A DNA stretch of 64,000 nt. Source: Cherax quadricarinatus. Lineage: Eukaryota; Arthropoda; Malacostraca; Decapoda; Parastacidae. This document shows, one piece after another, positions 11,554 through 20,159 of the stretch. The notes below the pieces were generated by a model that searched no databases, was not told the DNA's origin, and saw only the letters and a program-made list of their open reading frames with translations. The stretch spans positions 2,850,104 to 2,914,103 of the forward strand of contig NC_091357.1 of the NCBI RefSeq assembly GCF_038502225.1, written 5' to 3'. The stretch's first letter is position 1. Every line of letters begins with the position of its first letter. A program made the position numbers and the translations under genes.

Positions 11554-11896
11554 TGAATAAAGATTCCCATATGCTGCATAAGTGTCTCAATCTTCAACTT
11601 GTCGGTTTTTCAAACCATTCATCACAACTGTCAGACACTGCAGCATCATGGGATCTTGTTACAAAGAATTCTTCAACACTTGTTCAACCTTTGGACGAAG
11701 ACCTACTTCGACTAGTGGATGGTACCACTATGACCCCGCCTCCATCTGCTTCACGTCACCTCACTACAGTATATAAGCCACGTCTACGGCCCTATGCTGT
11801 ACATTCTACAAGATTGATGGACTGAACACATCGACTCCAGGTTGAGGGACTGATTACCTCCTTCTCCTCCTCTCCTTACGCCTTCCTCTTTGTATT

Positions 11897-11931
11897 GGAC
11901 TGATGAAGCCACTGTGTGGCGAAACGTTTCC
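11897..11931 (+). ncRNA. Hammerhead motif, family A, tandem unit 4
   Basis: Exact repeat of the unit 1 motif; its terminal hairpin at 11982-11994 is followed by CATTCATCAC and then the target-site duplication, so the hairpin marks the element's 3' end. Confidence 0.8.
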
Positions 11932-12019
11932 TGAATAAAGATTCCCATATGCTGCATAAGTGTCTCAATCTTCAACTTGTCGGTTTTTCAAACCATTCAT
12001 CACAGTTGAGGCAACTTGA

Positions 12020-12704
12020 TCAACGTTGTCAGCGGTGGAAGTGGTTATAGAAGTTACAGGAGCAGTTGCTTGGGCAGGAGACAGGTCTGTAGGTGCAGTA
12101 AAGTTCAGGACGTTGGGAAGGATCTTGAGGATGTCTTCTGAAGGTGTGGATTCCGGAAAATTGAAGGCAGGCATGTTGTTCAGACGGAATAGTTCGTTAA
12201 TAGTGGTGTTGAAAGTGCCGGGGCTTGCTGCGTTTGCAAGGTGTGCATACACCATGCAGTACAGCACCTTGGAAGGAGCACCGTCGGGGAGTGGAGAGAG
12301 GGAGTTGCTGGGCGATGGTGCCTGTAGATTAGCGTGTAGAGTCTTGATGGCGTCGGTTTGTGGTTTGGTTATTGCAGCATATGTCTGTGAATTGGAGGTT
12401 TTCTTCAGAACTTTAGTTTTCTTCGATATGATTTCTTTCCTGAGTGGGCACTTAGCTGCAAGGGTATGATGATTACCCTTGCAGTTAAGACATGTTGGTG
12501 TTGTAGTAATGGTGCAGGATCTGAAATCGTGTCCATCATTCCCACATTTTGAACAAAACTTCTTATTCTTGATGGGGTAGTCCTTGGTGGTGTGATTATA
12601 GGAGTAGCAGGTCCAGCAGTGGGAGATGTATGTGAAACGTTCTAGTTCTATATGACTTGGGTGAATGTGGTAATATGAGATGGCCAGACCGTCAGAGAGA
12701 GCTT
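12020..12704 (-). pseudogene. LINE ORF1 relic, zinc-knuckle part
   Basis: Minus-strand translation gives three CCHC-type knuckles: a degenerate one (CWTC..H.., last Cys replaced by Tyr), a perfect CSKCGNDGHDFRSC (CX2CX4HX4C), and CLNCKGNHHTLAAKC. A basic KKTKVLKK patch and a Ser/Pro/Thr-rich tail follow. Such ORF1 (gag-like) proteins coat LINE RNA in the Jockey group. It is split from its N-terminal piece by the array at 12705-13815 and from its C-terminal piece by the array at 10359-12004. Confidence 0.75.
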
Positions 12705-12777
12705 GTAGATGAATGGTTCAGAGAACCGACATGTTGATAAATTAGACACATGTGCAACTCTTGGGTATCTTTTTTGA

Positions 12778-12812
12778 GGAAACGTTTCGCCACACAGTGG
12801 CTTCATCAGTCC
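12778..12812 (-). ncRNA. Hammerhead motif, family B, inverted unit
   Basis: Minus strand GGA-CTGATGA core with GCCAC/GTGGC stem II and GAAACGTT-TCC. The outer hairpin GGTTC-AGA-GAACC lies at 12715-12727. Confidence 0.75.
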
Positions 12813-13369
12813 ATACAAAGGAGAATCTTGAACAACAGGAGGAGAATGAGGTAATCAGTCCCTCAACCTTGAGTCGATGTGGTCAGTCCATCAATCTTGA
12901 ATAGAATACGGCATACGTGCTGAGAAGGAGCTTATAAACCGTTGGCAGGAGAGGTGCAGCAGTCATAGGTCGCGTAACATTTGTTCAATGTTGAAGTAGG
13001 TCGTGCCCAAGAATTAGGCAAGCGAAGAATTCCCAAGTATTAAGATCCCAAGAAGTTGCAGTGTCTGACAGTATCAACATGTCGGTTCTCTGAACCATTC
13101 ATCTACAAACCTGTCAGACACTGCAACTTCTTGGGATCTTAATACTTGGGAATTCTTCGCTTGCCTAATTCTTGGGCACGACCTACTTCAACATTGAACA
13201 AATGTTACACGACCTATGACTGCTGCACCTCTCCTGCCAACGGTTTATAAGCTCCTTCTCAGCACGTATGCCGTATTCTATTCAAGATTGATGGACTGAC
13301 CACATCGACTCAAGGTTGAGGGACTGATTACCTCATTCTCCTCCTGTTGTTCAAGATTCTCCTTTGTAT

Positions 13370-13404
13370 GGACTGATGAAGCCACTGTGTGGCGAAACGT
13401 TTCC
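13370..13404 (+). ncRNA. Hammerhead motif, family B, tandem unit 1
   Basis: Same core. Here the poly(A)-signal position reads CAAAAAAG instead of CAATAAAG, a single-base loss of AATAAA. The terminal hairpin lies at 13455-13467. Confidence 0.75.
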
Positions 13405-13740
13405 TCAAAAAAGATACCCAAGAGTTGCACATGTGTCTAATTTATCAACATGTCGGTTCTCTGAACCATTCATCTACAAACCTGTCAGACACTGCAACTT
13501 CTTGGGATCTTAATACTTGGGAATTCTTCGCTTGCCTAATTCTTGGGCACGACCTACTTCAACATTGAACAAATGTTACGCGACCTATGACTGCTGCACC
13601 TCTCCTGCCAACGGTTTATAAGCTCCTTCTCAGCACGTATGCCGTATTCTATTCAAGATTGATGGACTGACCACATCGACTCAAGGTTGAGGGACTGATT
13701 ACCTCATTCTCCTCCTGTTGTTCAAGATTCTCCTTTGTAT

Positions 13741-13775
13741 GGACTGATGAAGCCACTGTGTGGCGAAACGTTTCC
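13741..13775 (+). ncRNA. Hammerhead motif, family B, tandem unit 2
   Basis: Identical to unit 1, 371 bases further on, with the same CAAAAAAG variant. Confidence 0.75.
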
Positions 13776-13828
13776 TCAAAAAAGATACCCAAGAGTTGCA
13801 CATGTGTCTAATTTATCAGAGAGAGCTT

Positions 13829-13985
13829 GGGCAGCCATGGAGATGTCTGAGAATGTAATCTTTAGCATTGATGTGGCGTTGGGGATCTTTGAGATGCTGT
13901 CTACCGAGGCCCAGGTGTTTTGTTCCTCAATAGATGTCTTCAGTGCTTCAGTAGAGAGAGAGGTGACGATATCTGGAGTTTATCT
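13829..13985 (-). pseudogene. LINE ORF1 relic, N-terminal part
   Basis: The minus-strand frame runs into the zinc-knuckle part after removal of the family B array. Its left edge meets a SINE at about 13983, so the true N-terminus is missing. Confidence 0.55.
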
Positions 13986-14221
13986 GGAGAGAGTTCCGGG
14001 GGTCAACACCCCCGCGGCCCGGTCTGTGACCACGCCTCCTTAGGTCAGTGTCCCAGGATGCGACCCACACCAGTCGACTAACACCCAGGTACCCATTTTT
14101 CTGATGGGGAACATAGACAACAGGTGGAAAGAAACACGTCCAATGTTTCTACTCTGGCTGGGAATCGAACCCAGGCCCTCACCGTGTGAAGCGAGAGCGT
14201 TAACCACCAGGCCACCAGAGA
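13983..14221 (-). repeat. tRNA-derived SINE
   Basis: Minus strand: GGTGGCCTGGTGG (A box), CTTCACACGGTGAG (Val-CAC-like anticodon arm) and GGTTCGATTCC (B box), then GTAGAAACATTGG, TAGTCGACTGGTGTGG and a GC-rich GGGCCGCGGGGG 3' part. Nearly the same as the plus-strand copy at 45285-45530. Confidence 0.85.
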
Positions 14222-14374
14222 CTCCATCAGCTGACCAACAAAACAAAGCTGTGTAAACTTGTCTTTAAGTAACGTGTTTAGAGAACTGCCGTAAATCTTG
14301 CTTCACTAGTGATCTCAAAGGAAGTTGAAAATACTTAAAAAATACGTTTTAAGTATTTGGGTTTAAGCTTATGA

Positions 14375-14438
14375 TTAACGGTGGTGTCTCTCTAATGAAA
14401 CGAGCAGTAGTCCGCCATCATGTTGGCACTAACAGTGG
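14375..14438. repeat. About 60-bp minisatellite, left remnant
   Basis: First recognisable unit of the repeat AACAGTAGTCCACCATCATG / TTGGCACTAACAGTGG / TCTCTCTGATGAAACC. The array is continued at 15018-15350 and 19838-20155; two mobile elements split it. Confidence 0.8.
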
Positions 14439-14615
14439 GTCCTTCCCAAAGAGATGGGTTAGTTGTAGTAGTAGTTGTCGTAGTCGTGAAGGTTATGTAC
14501 ATGTCCTCAGAAATAAGATTCCATGATGTTGCAGTGTCTGACAAGTTGTGTACGAATGGTATATAATACCGACAAGATGAGAGTAAGACACATGTGCAAC
14601 ATCTGGGTATCTTTA

Positions 14616-14654
14616 TTGTAGACGTTTCGCCATCCAGTGGCTTTATCAATACAA
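14616..14654 (-). ncRNA. Hammerhead motif with U3-A8 core, family D
   Basis: Minus strand: stem I TTGTA/TACAA (5 bp), core TTGATAA, stem II GCCA-CTGGA-TGGC, GAAA, ACGT, C at position 17. Both positions of the C3-G8 core pair are changed together to U-A. Confidence 0.6.
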
Positions 14655-14942
14655 ATTCTAGGACATAACTTGAAGACAGTACATAACCTTCACGACTACG
14701 ACAACTACTACTACAACTAACCCATCTCTTTGGGAAGGACCTACTTCCACTGGGGAATCCCGCCTACCAGTGAATTTGCCCTCGTCTGCTTCACCTGACG
14801 TTACTATATAAGCGCAAGGATTCTTTCTTCTGCTTCAGAATCTCCACGACTATGGTGCTGTTCGCACCTACTCCTAGGTTGAGGGACTGATTACCTCATC
14901 TTCTGTACATAGTTCTACTGTCTTCAAGTTATGTCCTAGAAT

Positions 14943-14981
14943 TTGTATCGATAAAGCCACTGGATGGCGAAACGTCTACAA
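14943..14981 (+). ncRNA. Hammerhead motif, degenerate core, family D
   Basis: Same stems as the minus-strand partner, but the core reads TCGATAA, so invariant U4 is lost in this copy. ACAATAAAGATACC follows. Confidence 0.5.
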
Positions 14982-15017
14982 TAAAGATACCCAGATGTTG
15001 AACATGTGTCTTACTCT

Positions 15018-15350
15018 CACTAACAGTGGTCTCTCTCTGATGAAACCAACAGTGGTCTCTCTCATGAAACCAATGGTAGTCCACCATCATGTTGGTACTA
15101 ACAGTGGTCTCTCTCATGAAACCAATGGTAGTCCACCATCATGTTGGCACTAACAGTGGTGTCTCTCTGAAGAAACCAACAGTAGTCCACCATCATGTTG
15201 GCACTAACAGTGGTCTCTCTCATGAAACCAATGGTAGTCCACCATCATGTTGGCACTAACAGTGGTGTGTCTCTGAAGAAACCAACAGTAGTCCACCATG
15301 TTGGCACTAACAGTGGTCTCTGATGAAACCAACAGTAGTCCACCATCATG
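15018..15350. repeat. About 60-bp minisatellite, middle block
   Basis: Five to six units alternating ACCAACAGTAGTCCACC and ACCAATGGTAGTCCACC versions. Ends in CATCATGTT exactly where the 3' end of a LINE begins. Confidence 0.85.
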
Positions 15351-15473
15351 TTAAGAACATAAGAATGTAGGAACACTGCAGAAGGCCTACTGGCCCATAC
15401 GAGGCAGGTCCTTATCAAAACGACATCTACTTAAAGCTACTCAAGAAATAACTCCGGTACCCCTTGACACCAA

Positions 15474-15716
15474 TCAAACCCAGCCCCTCCCACTCATATA
15501 TTTGTCCAGTCTCTTCTTAAAGCTACCCAAGGTCCTAACCTCTATCACCCCACTGGGAAGACTGTTCCACGCATCTACAACTCTGTTAGAAAACCAGTAC
15601 TTACCTATGTCCTTTCTAAATCTAAATTTATCCAACTTAAATCCATTATTCCTGGTTCTTACCTGGTTCGACACCCTCAGTACTTTATTAATGTCTCCCT
15701 TGTTTATGCCCGTCAT
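15474..15716 (-). pseudogene. CR1-like ORF2, C-terminal fragment
   Basis: Encodes the end of ORF2 (KFRFRKDIGKYWFSNRVVD..WNSLP.. to the KYMSGRGWV terminus), matching the plus-strand copy ending at 28061. Cut from the rest by the insertion at 15717-15962. Confidence 0.85.
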
Positions 15717-15962
15717 GAACATTAAAGTGGTATAAAATACCGACAGGTTGGTAGGTAAGACACATAGGCAACAGTTAGGCAACTTTATTCCGAAACGTTT
15801 CGGGATAATGAGGAAATGGTATGGTGATACTATTAGGACTGAAGAAGCCACTCGTGGCGAAACGTTTCCTTTAATAAATGTCCTGAACTGTACATAAGTG
15901 TCTTTTTCCACACACGTTTCGGGATAAAGTTGCCTAACTGTTGCCTATGTGTCTTACCTACC
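15717..15962 (+). mobile_element. Hammerhead element, family C variant, nested in LINE ORF2
   Basis: Bracketed by an 11-bp direct repeat (atgcccgtcat at 15706-15716 and 15963-15973). The outer left edge carries a minus-strand hairpin GGTAT-TTT-ATACC (15729-15741). Both outer arms contain CGAAACGTTTCGG followed by an ATAAAG-type signal but have lost hammerhead stem II. The centre holds a different, apparently intact hammerhead unit, so the element looks chimeric or doubly inserted. Confidence 0.75.
15835..15870 (+). ncRNA. Hammerhead motif inside the chimeric element
   Basis: Stem I AGGA/TCCT, core CTGAAGA (position 7 is the variable one), stem II GCCA-CTCG-TGGC, GAAA, ACGT. Followed by TTAATAAATG. 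Confidence 0.72.
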
Positions 15963-15973
15963 ATGCCCGTCAT

Positions 15974-16804
15974 CCACTTATACACTTCAATGATATCTCC
16001 CCTCATTCTACGCCTCTCCAGAGAGTGGAGATTTAAGGCTTTAAGTCTATCTTCATACGGGAGGTTCCTTACACAGTAAATCATTTTAGTCATTCTTCTC
16101 TGTATGTTCTCTAATGAGTCTATGTCCATCCTGTAGTAAGGGGACCAAAACTGAGCAGCATAATCTAAATGAGGCCTCACTAGTGATGTATAGAGCTGTA
16201 AAATAACTTTTGGACTTCTGTTACTTATACTTCTTGAGATAAATCCAAGTAATCTGTTGGCCTTGTTGCGCACACTGAGGCACTGCTGTCTTGGCTTTAG
16301 ATTTCTGCTTACCATGACTCCCAAGTCTTTTTCGCATTCTGTATGACCAAGCTCTACTTCACCTAGATTATAGCTTCGAGGGTTATTTTCATTACCAAGG
16401 GCAAGTACCTTACACTTATCCACATTAAACTTCATCTGCCATTTCTCAGACCAAGACATTAATTTGTTCAAATCGTCCTGGAGTTCATTGATATCCTCCT
16501 CAGAGTGAATTATACGGCCTATCTTTGTATCATCAGCAAACTTACTCATGTCACTAGTAATCCCTTCATCAAGGTCATTAATGTAAATTATGAACAAGAG
16601 AGGGCCTAAAACTGATCCTTGTGGAACGCCACTAGCGACTAATCCCCATTCAGATTTCACTCCATTAATGGTAACTCTCTGCTTTCTATTGGTAAGCCAT
16701 GCCTCAATCCATGCTAGAACTTTACCTCCTATACCATGAGCTGCCACTTTTCTTAAGAGTCTCTTGTGAGGTACTCTGTCGAAGGCTTTACTAAAATCCA
16801 AGTA
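15974..16804 (-). pseudogene. CR1-like ORF2, reverse transcriptase C-terminal half
   Basis: Encodes RT motifs LDFSKAFDRVPH, GVPQGSVLGPLLF and the catalytic FADD, then the LGVMVS..LKP thumb-like region and the HLDYAAQFWSP segment. The frame is open to the target duplication at 16805, beyond which the upstream half continues at 17035. Confidence 0.88.
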
Positions 16805-16819
16805 AACAATATCATATTG

Positions 16820-17019
16820 TTTCATTCTATGGAACAATGCTCTTCTCCAGACTGAGGGACTGACCACCTCAAAACTTTAAGGGTGATGGACTGATTACAT
16901 CGTCTTCAAGTATCTTCTGCTTCTATCAACTTTTCTGTACTCGACTGAAGAAGCCTACTGTGTAGGCGAAACGTTTCGAAATAAAGATACCTAACTGTTG
17001 CATATGTGTCTTACCTAAC
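16820..17019 (+). mobile_element. Hammerhead element, family C, nested in LINE ORF2
   Basis: Bracketed by a 15-bp direct repeat (aaacaatatcatatt at 16805-16819 and 17020-17034) that duplicates ORF2 codons just before the LDFSKAFD motif. It is a single plus-strand unit with GAGGGACTGACCACCTC, hammerhead, AATAAAG and ATGTGTCTTACC, truncated before the terminal hairpin. Confidence 0.85.
16941..16979 (+). ncRNA. Hammerhead motif, family C
   Basis: Stem I TCGA/TCGA, core CTGAAGA, stem II GCCTAC-TGT-GTAGGC (6 bp), GAAA, ACGT. AAATAAAG follows directly. Confidence 0.78.
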
Positions 17020-17034
17020 AAACAATATCATATT

Positions 17035-18911
17035 CCTTATCACTGTCAACTGCCTCAAATGTTCTATTGAAGAATGTCAGTAAGTTTGTCAGGCAGGAAC
17101 GACCTCTCGTGAATCCATGCTGAGATTCATTTATCAAGTTATGCTCTTCAAGGTGACTTCTGATAATGTCAGCTATAATTGATTCTAATAACTTGCCCAC
17201 TATAGATGTCAGGCTTATTGGACGGTAATTTGAAGGAGTGGACTTATCCCCTGATTTGAATATAGGAACCACATTAGCCATCTTCCACATCTCTGGCACA
17301 ACACTGGTAAGGACGGACGCATTGAATACACTCGTTAATGGCTGACTAAGCTCCATCTTGCATTCCTTAAGTACCCATGAAAACAACTCATCGGGTCCCG
17401 GGGACTTATTTTGTTTCAGTTTGTCTATCTGTTTAATAACCATGTCCCTCGTGACAGTAATATTAGTTAACTTAAATTCATCAGGAACTAAATAATTGTT
17501 AATTACTGGAATCTCATTTACATCTTCCTGTGTAAAAACTGACAAAAAATAGTCATTAAATAAGGAACACATTTCCAGTTCATTATCCGTCAGCTGTCCA
17601 TTCCCAGATTTCAGAGGTCCTACTTTTTCCTTCACCTTCGTCCTATACACTTGAAAGAACCCCTTTGGATTAGTCTTTGATTCATTAGCGACTCTAATTT
17701 CATAGTCACGTTTAGCCTTTCTAATCGCCTTTTTTACTTCTCTTTTAAGCTGAACATATTGGTCAGTAAGGTTAACCTCTCCTCTTCTGATGCGCCTATA
17801 AATTCCCCTTTTCTCCCCTAATAGATGCTTTAGCCTCCTGTTAACCCATTTGGGATCGTTATTATTAGACCTAATTTCTCTCTGGGGAATGTATATACTC
17901 TGGGCTCTGTGTACATTATTAAGAAAACAATCATAAAAGCAGATCCCTTCATATTCATAAGTATGATTATCGTCAATAAAATCATTAGCTAGATAACCCC
18001 AATCAAGATTAGACAGATGTTCCCTAAGTCCATTATAATCGGCAGAACGAAAATCGGGGATTTTTACTGTATTATCATTATTCTTGCATTCCCAATTAAT
18101 GCTAAAGGTAATGGATTTGTGATCACTTGCGCCAAGCTCTTCAGTGATCTCCAGATTATTCACGAGTGTTTCCTTATTTGACAAGACTAGGTCTAGCAAA
18201 TTATTACCCCTGGTAGGTTCAGTTACACTCTGTTTCAGAAAACAGTCCTGAACTGTTTCCATGAAGTCACTGGACTCTAGATTACCTGTCAAAGAATTCC
18301 AGTCAATTTGGCTAAAGTTTAAAGTCCTCTACTATGACTACGTTACTGTGTCCAGAAGCCCTAACAATTTCGTCCCAAAGAAGTCTCCCTCTATCGTGAT
18401 CCAAGCCTGGAGGTCGGTATATTACACCTAGAATTAGTTTTTCTTGACCCTCCACGAACTCTACCCAAACAGACTCTGTTACTGCTCCATCTATTTTTAT
18501 ACCTGTTTTTATGCAACAATTAATATTTTCTCGAACATACAATGCAACTCCTCCCCCCTTCCCATTACATCTATCCACATTGAATAACTTAAATCCCTGA
18601 ATATTACACTCAGCAGTCATATCCCGACTCTTTAAATCATACCACGTTTCAGTTAATGCAATGATATCAAAGTTCCCAGCACATGCTACCAAAGGTAGTT
18701 CATTAATTTTATTTCTTGCACTTCGACTGTTAGCATAAAATACCATCATATGTTTTTTCTTCTGCACATTTTTCCTATTCATCTTTGTTTTTACACAATT
18801 TCTGAAATTATCATTACCCAGAGTTACTCCATGACAGTTACTATTAAGATTCTTAATATCAGAGCATAAGTCAATATATCCATACTCATTATTAATCATT
18901 TCTAAACCCAT
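17035..18911 (-). pseudogene. CR1-like ORF2, endonuclease and RT N-terminal half
   Basis: From the start at 18911 it encodes an APE-type endonuclease (YANSRSARNK, ALTETW, YRPPG, D-F, and LGASDHKSITF) and then the RT entry motifs (NYRPISLTSIVGKLLESII, HGFTRGRSC). A single-base insertion near 18300-18312, within the GDFN-type motif (here ..EDFKL), shifts the frame and separates 18312-18911 from 17035-18292. APE endonucleases nick target DNA; the RT copies LINE RNA at the nick. The copy is inactive. Confidence 0.88.
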
Positions 18912-18925
18912 ACCTCTAACTAATC

Positions 18926-19765
18926 CTAGTTTAAAGTCCTAACAACCCCCTCAACTGAGTTAGCAAGAAAACCCACACCTGCCCTGGATAAGTGAACCCC
19001 ATCCCTGGCATACATGTCATTTCGGCCATAGAAGTTGTCCCAATTGTCAATGAATGATAGTGCATTATCCTTACAGTGTTTATCCAGCCAACAATTAATA
19101 CCAATTGCTCTGGACAACCATTCATTACCAACACCTCTTCTTGGCAAAATACCACATATAACAGGGCGCCCCCCCTTCTTCCTAATCATGTCTATAGCTG
19201 TCCTGAACTTTCTAACTAAATCCTCACTTCTACGCTTGCCTACATCATTGCCTCCAGCACTGAGGCAAATAATAGGATTGATCCCATTACCGTTCATGAT
19301 GTTGTCAAGCCGGCTAACAATGTCCTCCATCCCAGCCCCAGGAAAGCATACCCTTTGTCTCCTACTCCTGTCCTTCAAGCAGAATGCCCTATCCATGTAT
19401 CTAACCTGGCTATCCCCAACAACAACAATATTCTTACCTTCCTTGTTGTTGTTCGTCGTGACGATCCCAGTAGTAGACTCACATTCGTCGGGTAGCACCG
19501 AGAATGCGTTGGAGGTTTCCACGGGAGTTTCCACAGCAGTCTCTTTCTTCTTCATCGTTTCTGGCTTTCCATTCGTCTTCTTGAACGTCAACTTTGTCGT
19601 CCCCTGCTGTCCAGCCACTGACCACGATCCCTTCTTGACCTGAGGACTCGAAACAGGAGGACTACTACGAATCCTCTTGTTTTCCTCCGTCAATCGCCGT
19701 ATCTCCATCTTCGCTGCCCTCAATTCTTCCTTAAGTTGCTGGTAAAGTTGCTCGATGGAGGGCAT
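18926..19765 (-). CDS. CR1-like ORF1 with SGNH/esterase domain
   Basis: 279 residues, intact. Residues 4-35 form a probable coiled coil (LYQQLKEELRAAKMEIRRL). An SGNH-type hydrolase follows with the nucleophile block VVVGDSQVRYMD near residue 117, SAGGNDVG near 172 and DGVHLS near 255, which are the Ser, Gly/Asn and Asp-x-x-His signatures. Esterase domains in ORF1 are known from CR1-like LINEs, and their role in the life cycle is unclear. ORF2 starts 15 bases further along the minus strand. It is 1 residue longer than the plus-strand copy at 24270-25106. Confidence 0.88.
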   Translation of the reverse strand: MPSIEQLYQQLKEELRAAKMEIRRLTEENKRIRSSPPVSSPQVKKGSWSVAGQQGTTKLTFKKTNGKPETMKKKETAVETPVETSNAFSVLPDECESTTGIVTTNNNKEGKNIVVVGDSQVRYMDRAFCLKDRSRRQRVCFPGAGMEDIVSRLDNIMNGNGINPIICLSAGGNDVGKRRSEDLVRKFRTAIDMIRKKGGRPVICGILPRRGVGNEWLSRAIGINCWLDKHCKDNALSFIDNWDNFYGRNDMYARDGVHLSRAGVGFLANSVEGVVRTLN

Positions 19766-19838
19766 CTTGGTTCAGTCCACGGGAGCAAACAAGACACTTC
19801 TTCACAGAGTTAAGTACAGGTCAGCACTCAAAGTACAG

Positions 19839-20155
19839 GTTGGCACTAACAGTGGTCTCTCTCTGAAGAAACCAACAGTAGTCCACCATCATGTTGGTAC
19901 TAAGAGTGGTGTCTCTCTGATGAAACCAACAGTAGTCCATGTTGGTACTAACAGTGGTGTCTCTGAAGAAGCCAACAGTAGTCCACCATCATGTTGGTAC
20001 TAACAGTGGTGTCTCTCTGATGAAACCAACAGTAGTCCATGTTGGCACTAACAGTGGTCTCTCTCTGAAGAAGCCAACAGTAGTCCACCATCATGTTGGT
20101 ACTAACAGTGGTGTCTCTCTGAAGAAACCAATGGTAGTCCACCATCATGCTGGGA
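19839..20155. repeat. About 60-bp minisatellite, right block
   Basis: Continues the block broken at 15350. Units vary between GTGTCTCTCTGATG and CTCTCTCTGAAG forms and some lack the CCACCATCATG part, giving shorter units. Confidence 0.85.
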
Positions 20156-20159
20156 CTGA

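Larger units (their letters stand above)
10359..12004 (+). mobile_element. Hammerhead element array, family A (one inverted + four tandem 378-bp units)
   Basis: Bracketed by a perfect 15-bp direct repeat (gttgaggcaacttga at 10344-10358 and 12005-12019). The left end is a minus-strand partial unit. From about 10620 four plus-strand copies follow at a fixed 378-bp period. Each unit has TATATAA, a TGAGGGACTGATTACCTC box, a hammerhead, AATAAAG and a terminal hairpin starting TGTCGG; copies differ by very few substitutions (for example GACTCC versus GACCCC near 10978 and 11356). There is no open frame of note. It is probably a non-autonomous Penelope-related pseudo-LTR array inserted as one event into LINE ORF1. 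Confidence 0.85.
12705..13815 (+). mobile_element. Hammerhead element array, family B (one inverted + two tandem 371-bp units)
   Basis: Bracketed by a 13-bp direct repeat (tcagagagagctt at 12692-12704 and 13816-13828). A minus-strand unit with its 3' hairpin at the outer left edge is followed head-to-head by two plus-strand units at 371-bp spacing. Family B shares box order with family A but has its own sequence: AAGATACCC, ATGTGTCTAATTTATC and hairpin GGTTC/GAACC. The last plus unit ends in ATTTA without a hairpin, so the right edge is truncated. Confidence 0.85.
14439..15017 (+). mobile_element. Fold-back hammerhead element, family D
   Basis: Bracketed by a 12-bp direct repeat (cactaacagtgg at 14427-14438 and 15018-15029), here part of the minisatellite unit. 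It holds a minus-strand 3' module with hairpin GGTAT-TAT-ATACC (14558-14570), part of an adjacent unit, and a plus-strand unit with TATATAAG at 14815, the GAGGGACTGATTACCTC box and a hammerhead. Confidence 0.8.
15351..19838 (-). mobile_element. CR1-like non-LTR retrotransposon, minus-strand copy
   Basis: A full-length element: 3' end AACATAAGAATG..GGAACACTGCAG at 15351, ORF2 pieces, ORF1, and 5' region ending near 19838. It interrupts the 60-bp minisatellite so that CATCATGTT on the left continues as GGCACTAAC on the right, with at most a 2-3 bp duplication. Two hammerhead elements (15717-15962, 16820-17019) are nested in ORF2. The LINE is therefore older than those insertions and younger than the minisatellite. 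Confidence 0.88.

Noticed and set aside
12026..12469. 147-codon plus-strand frame
   Set aside because: It is the opposite strand of the zinc-knuckle LINE ORF1 relic, which has clear CCHC motifs.
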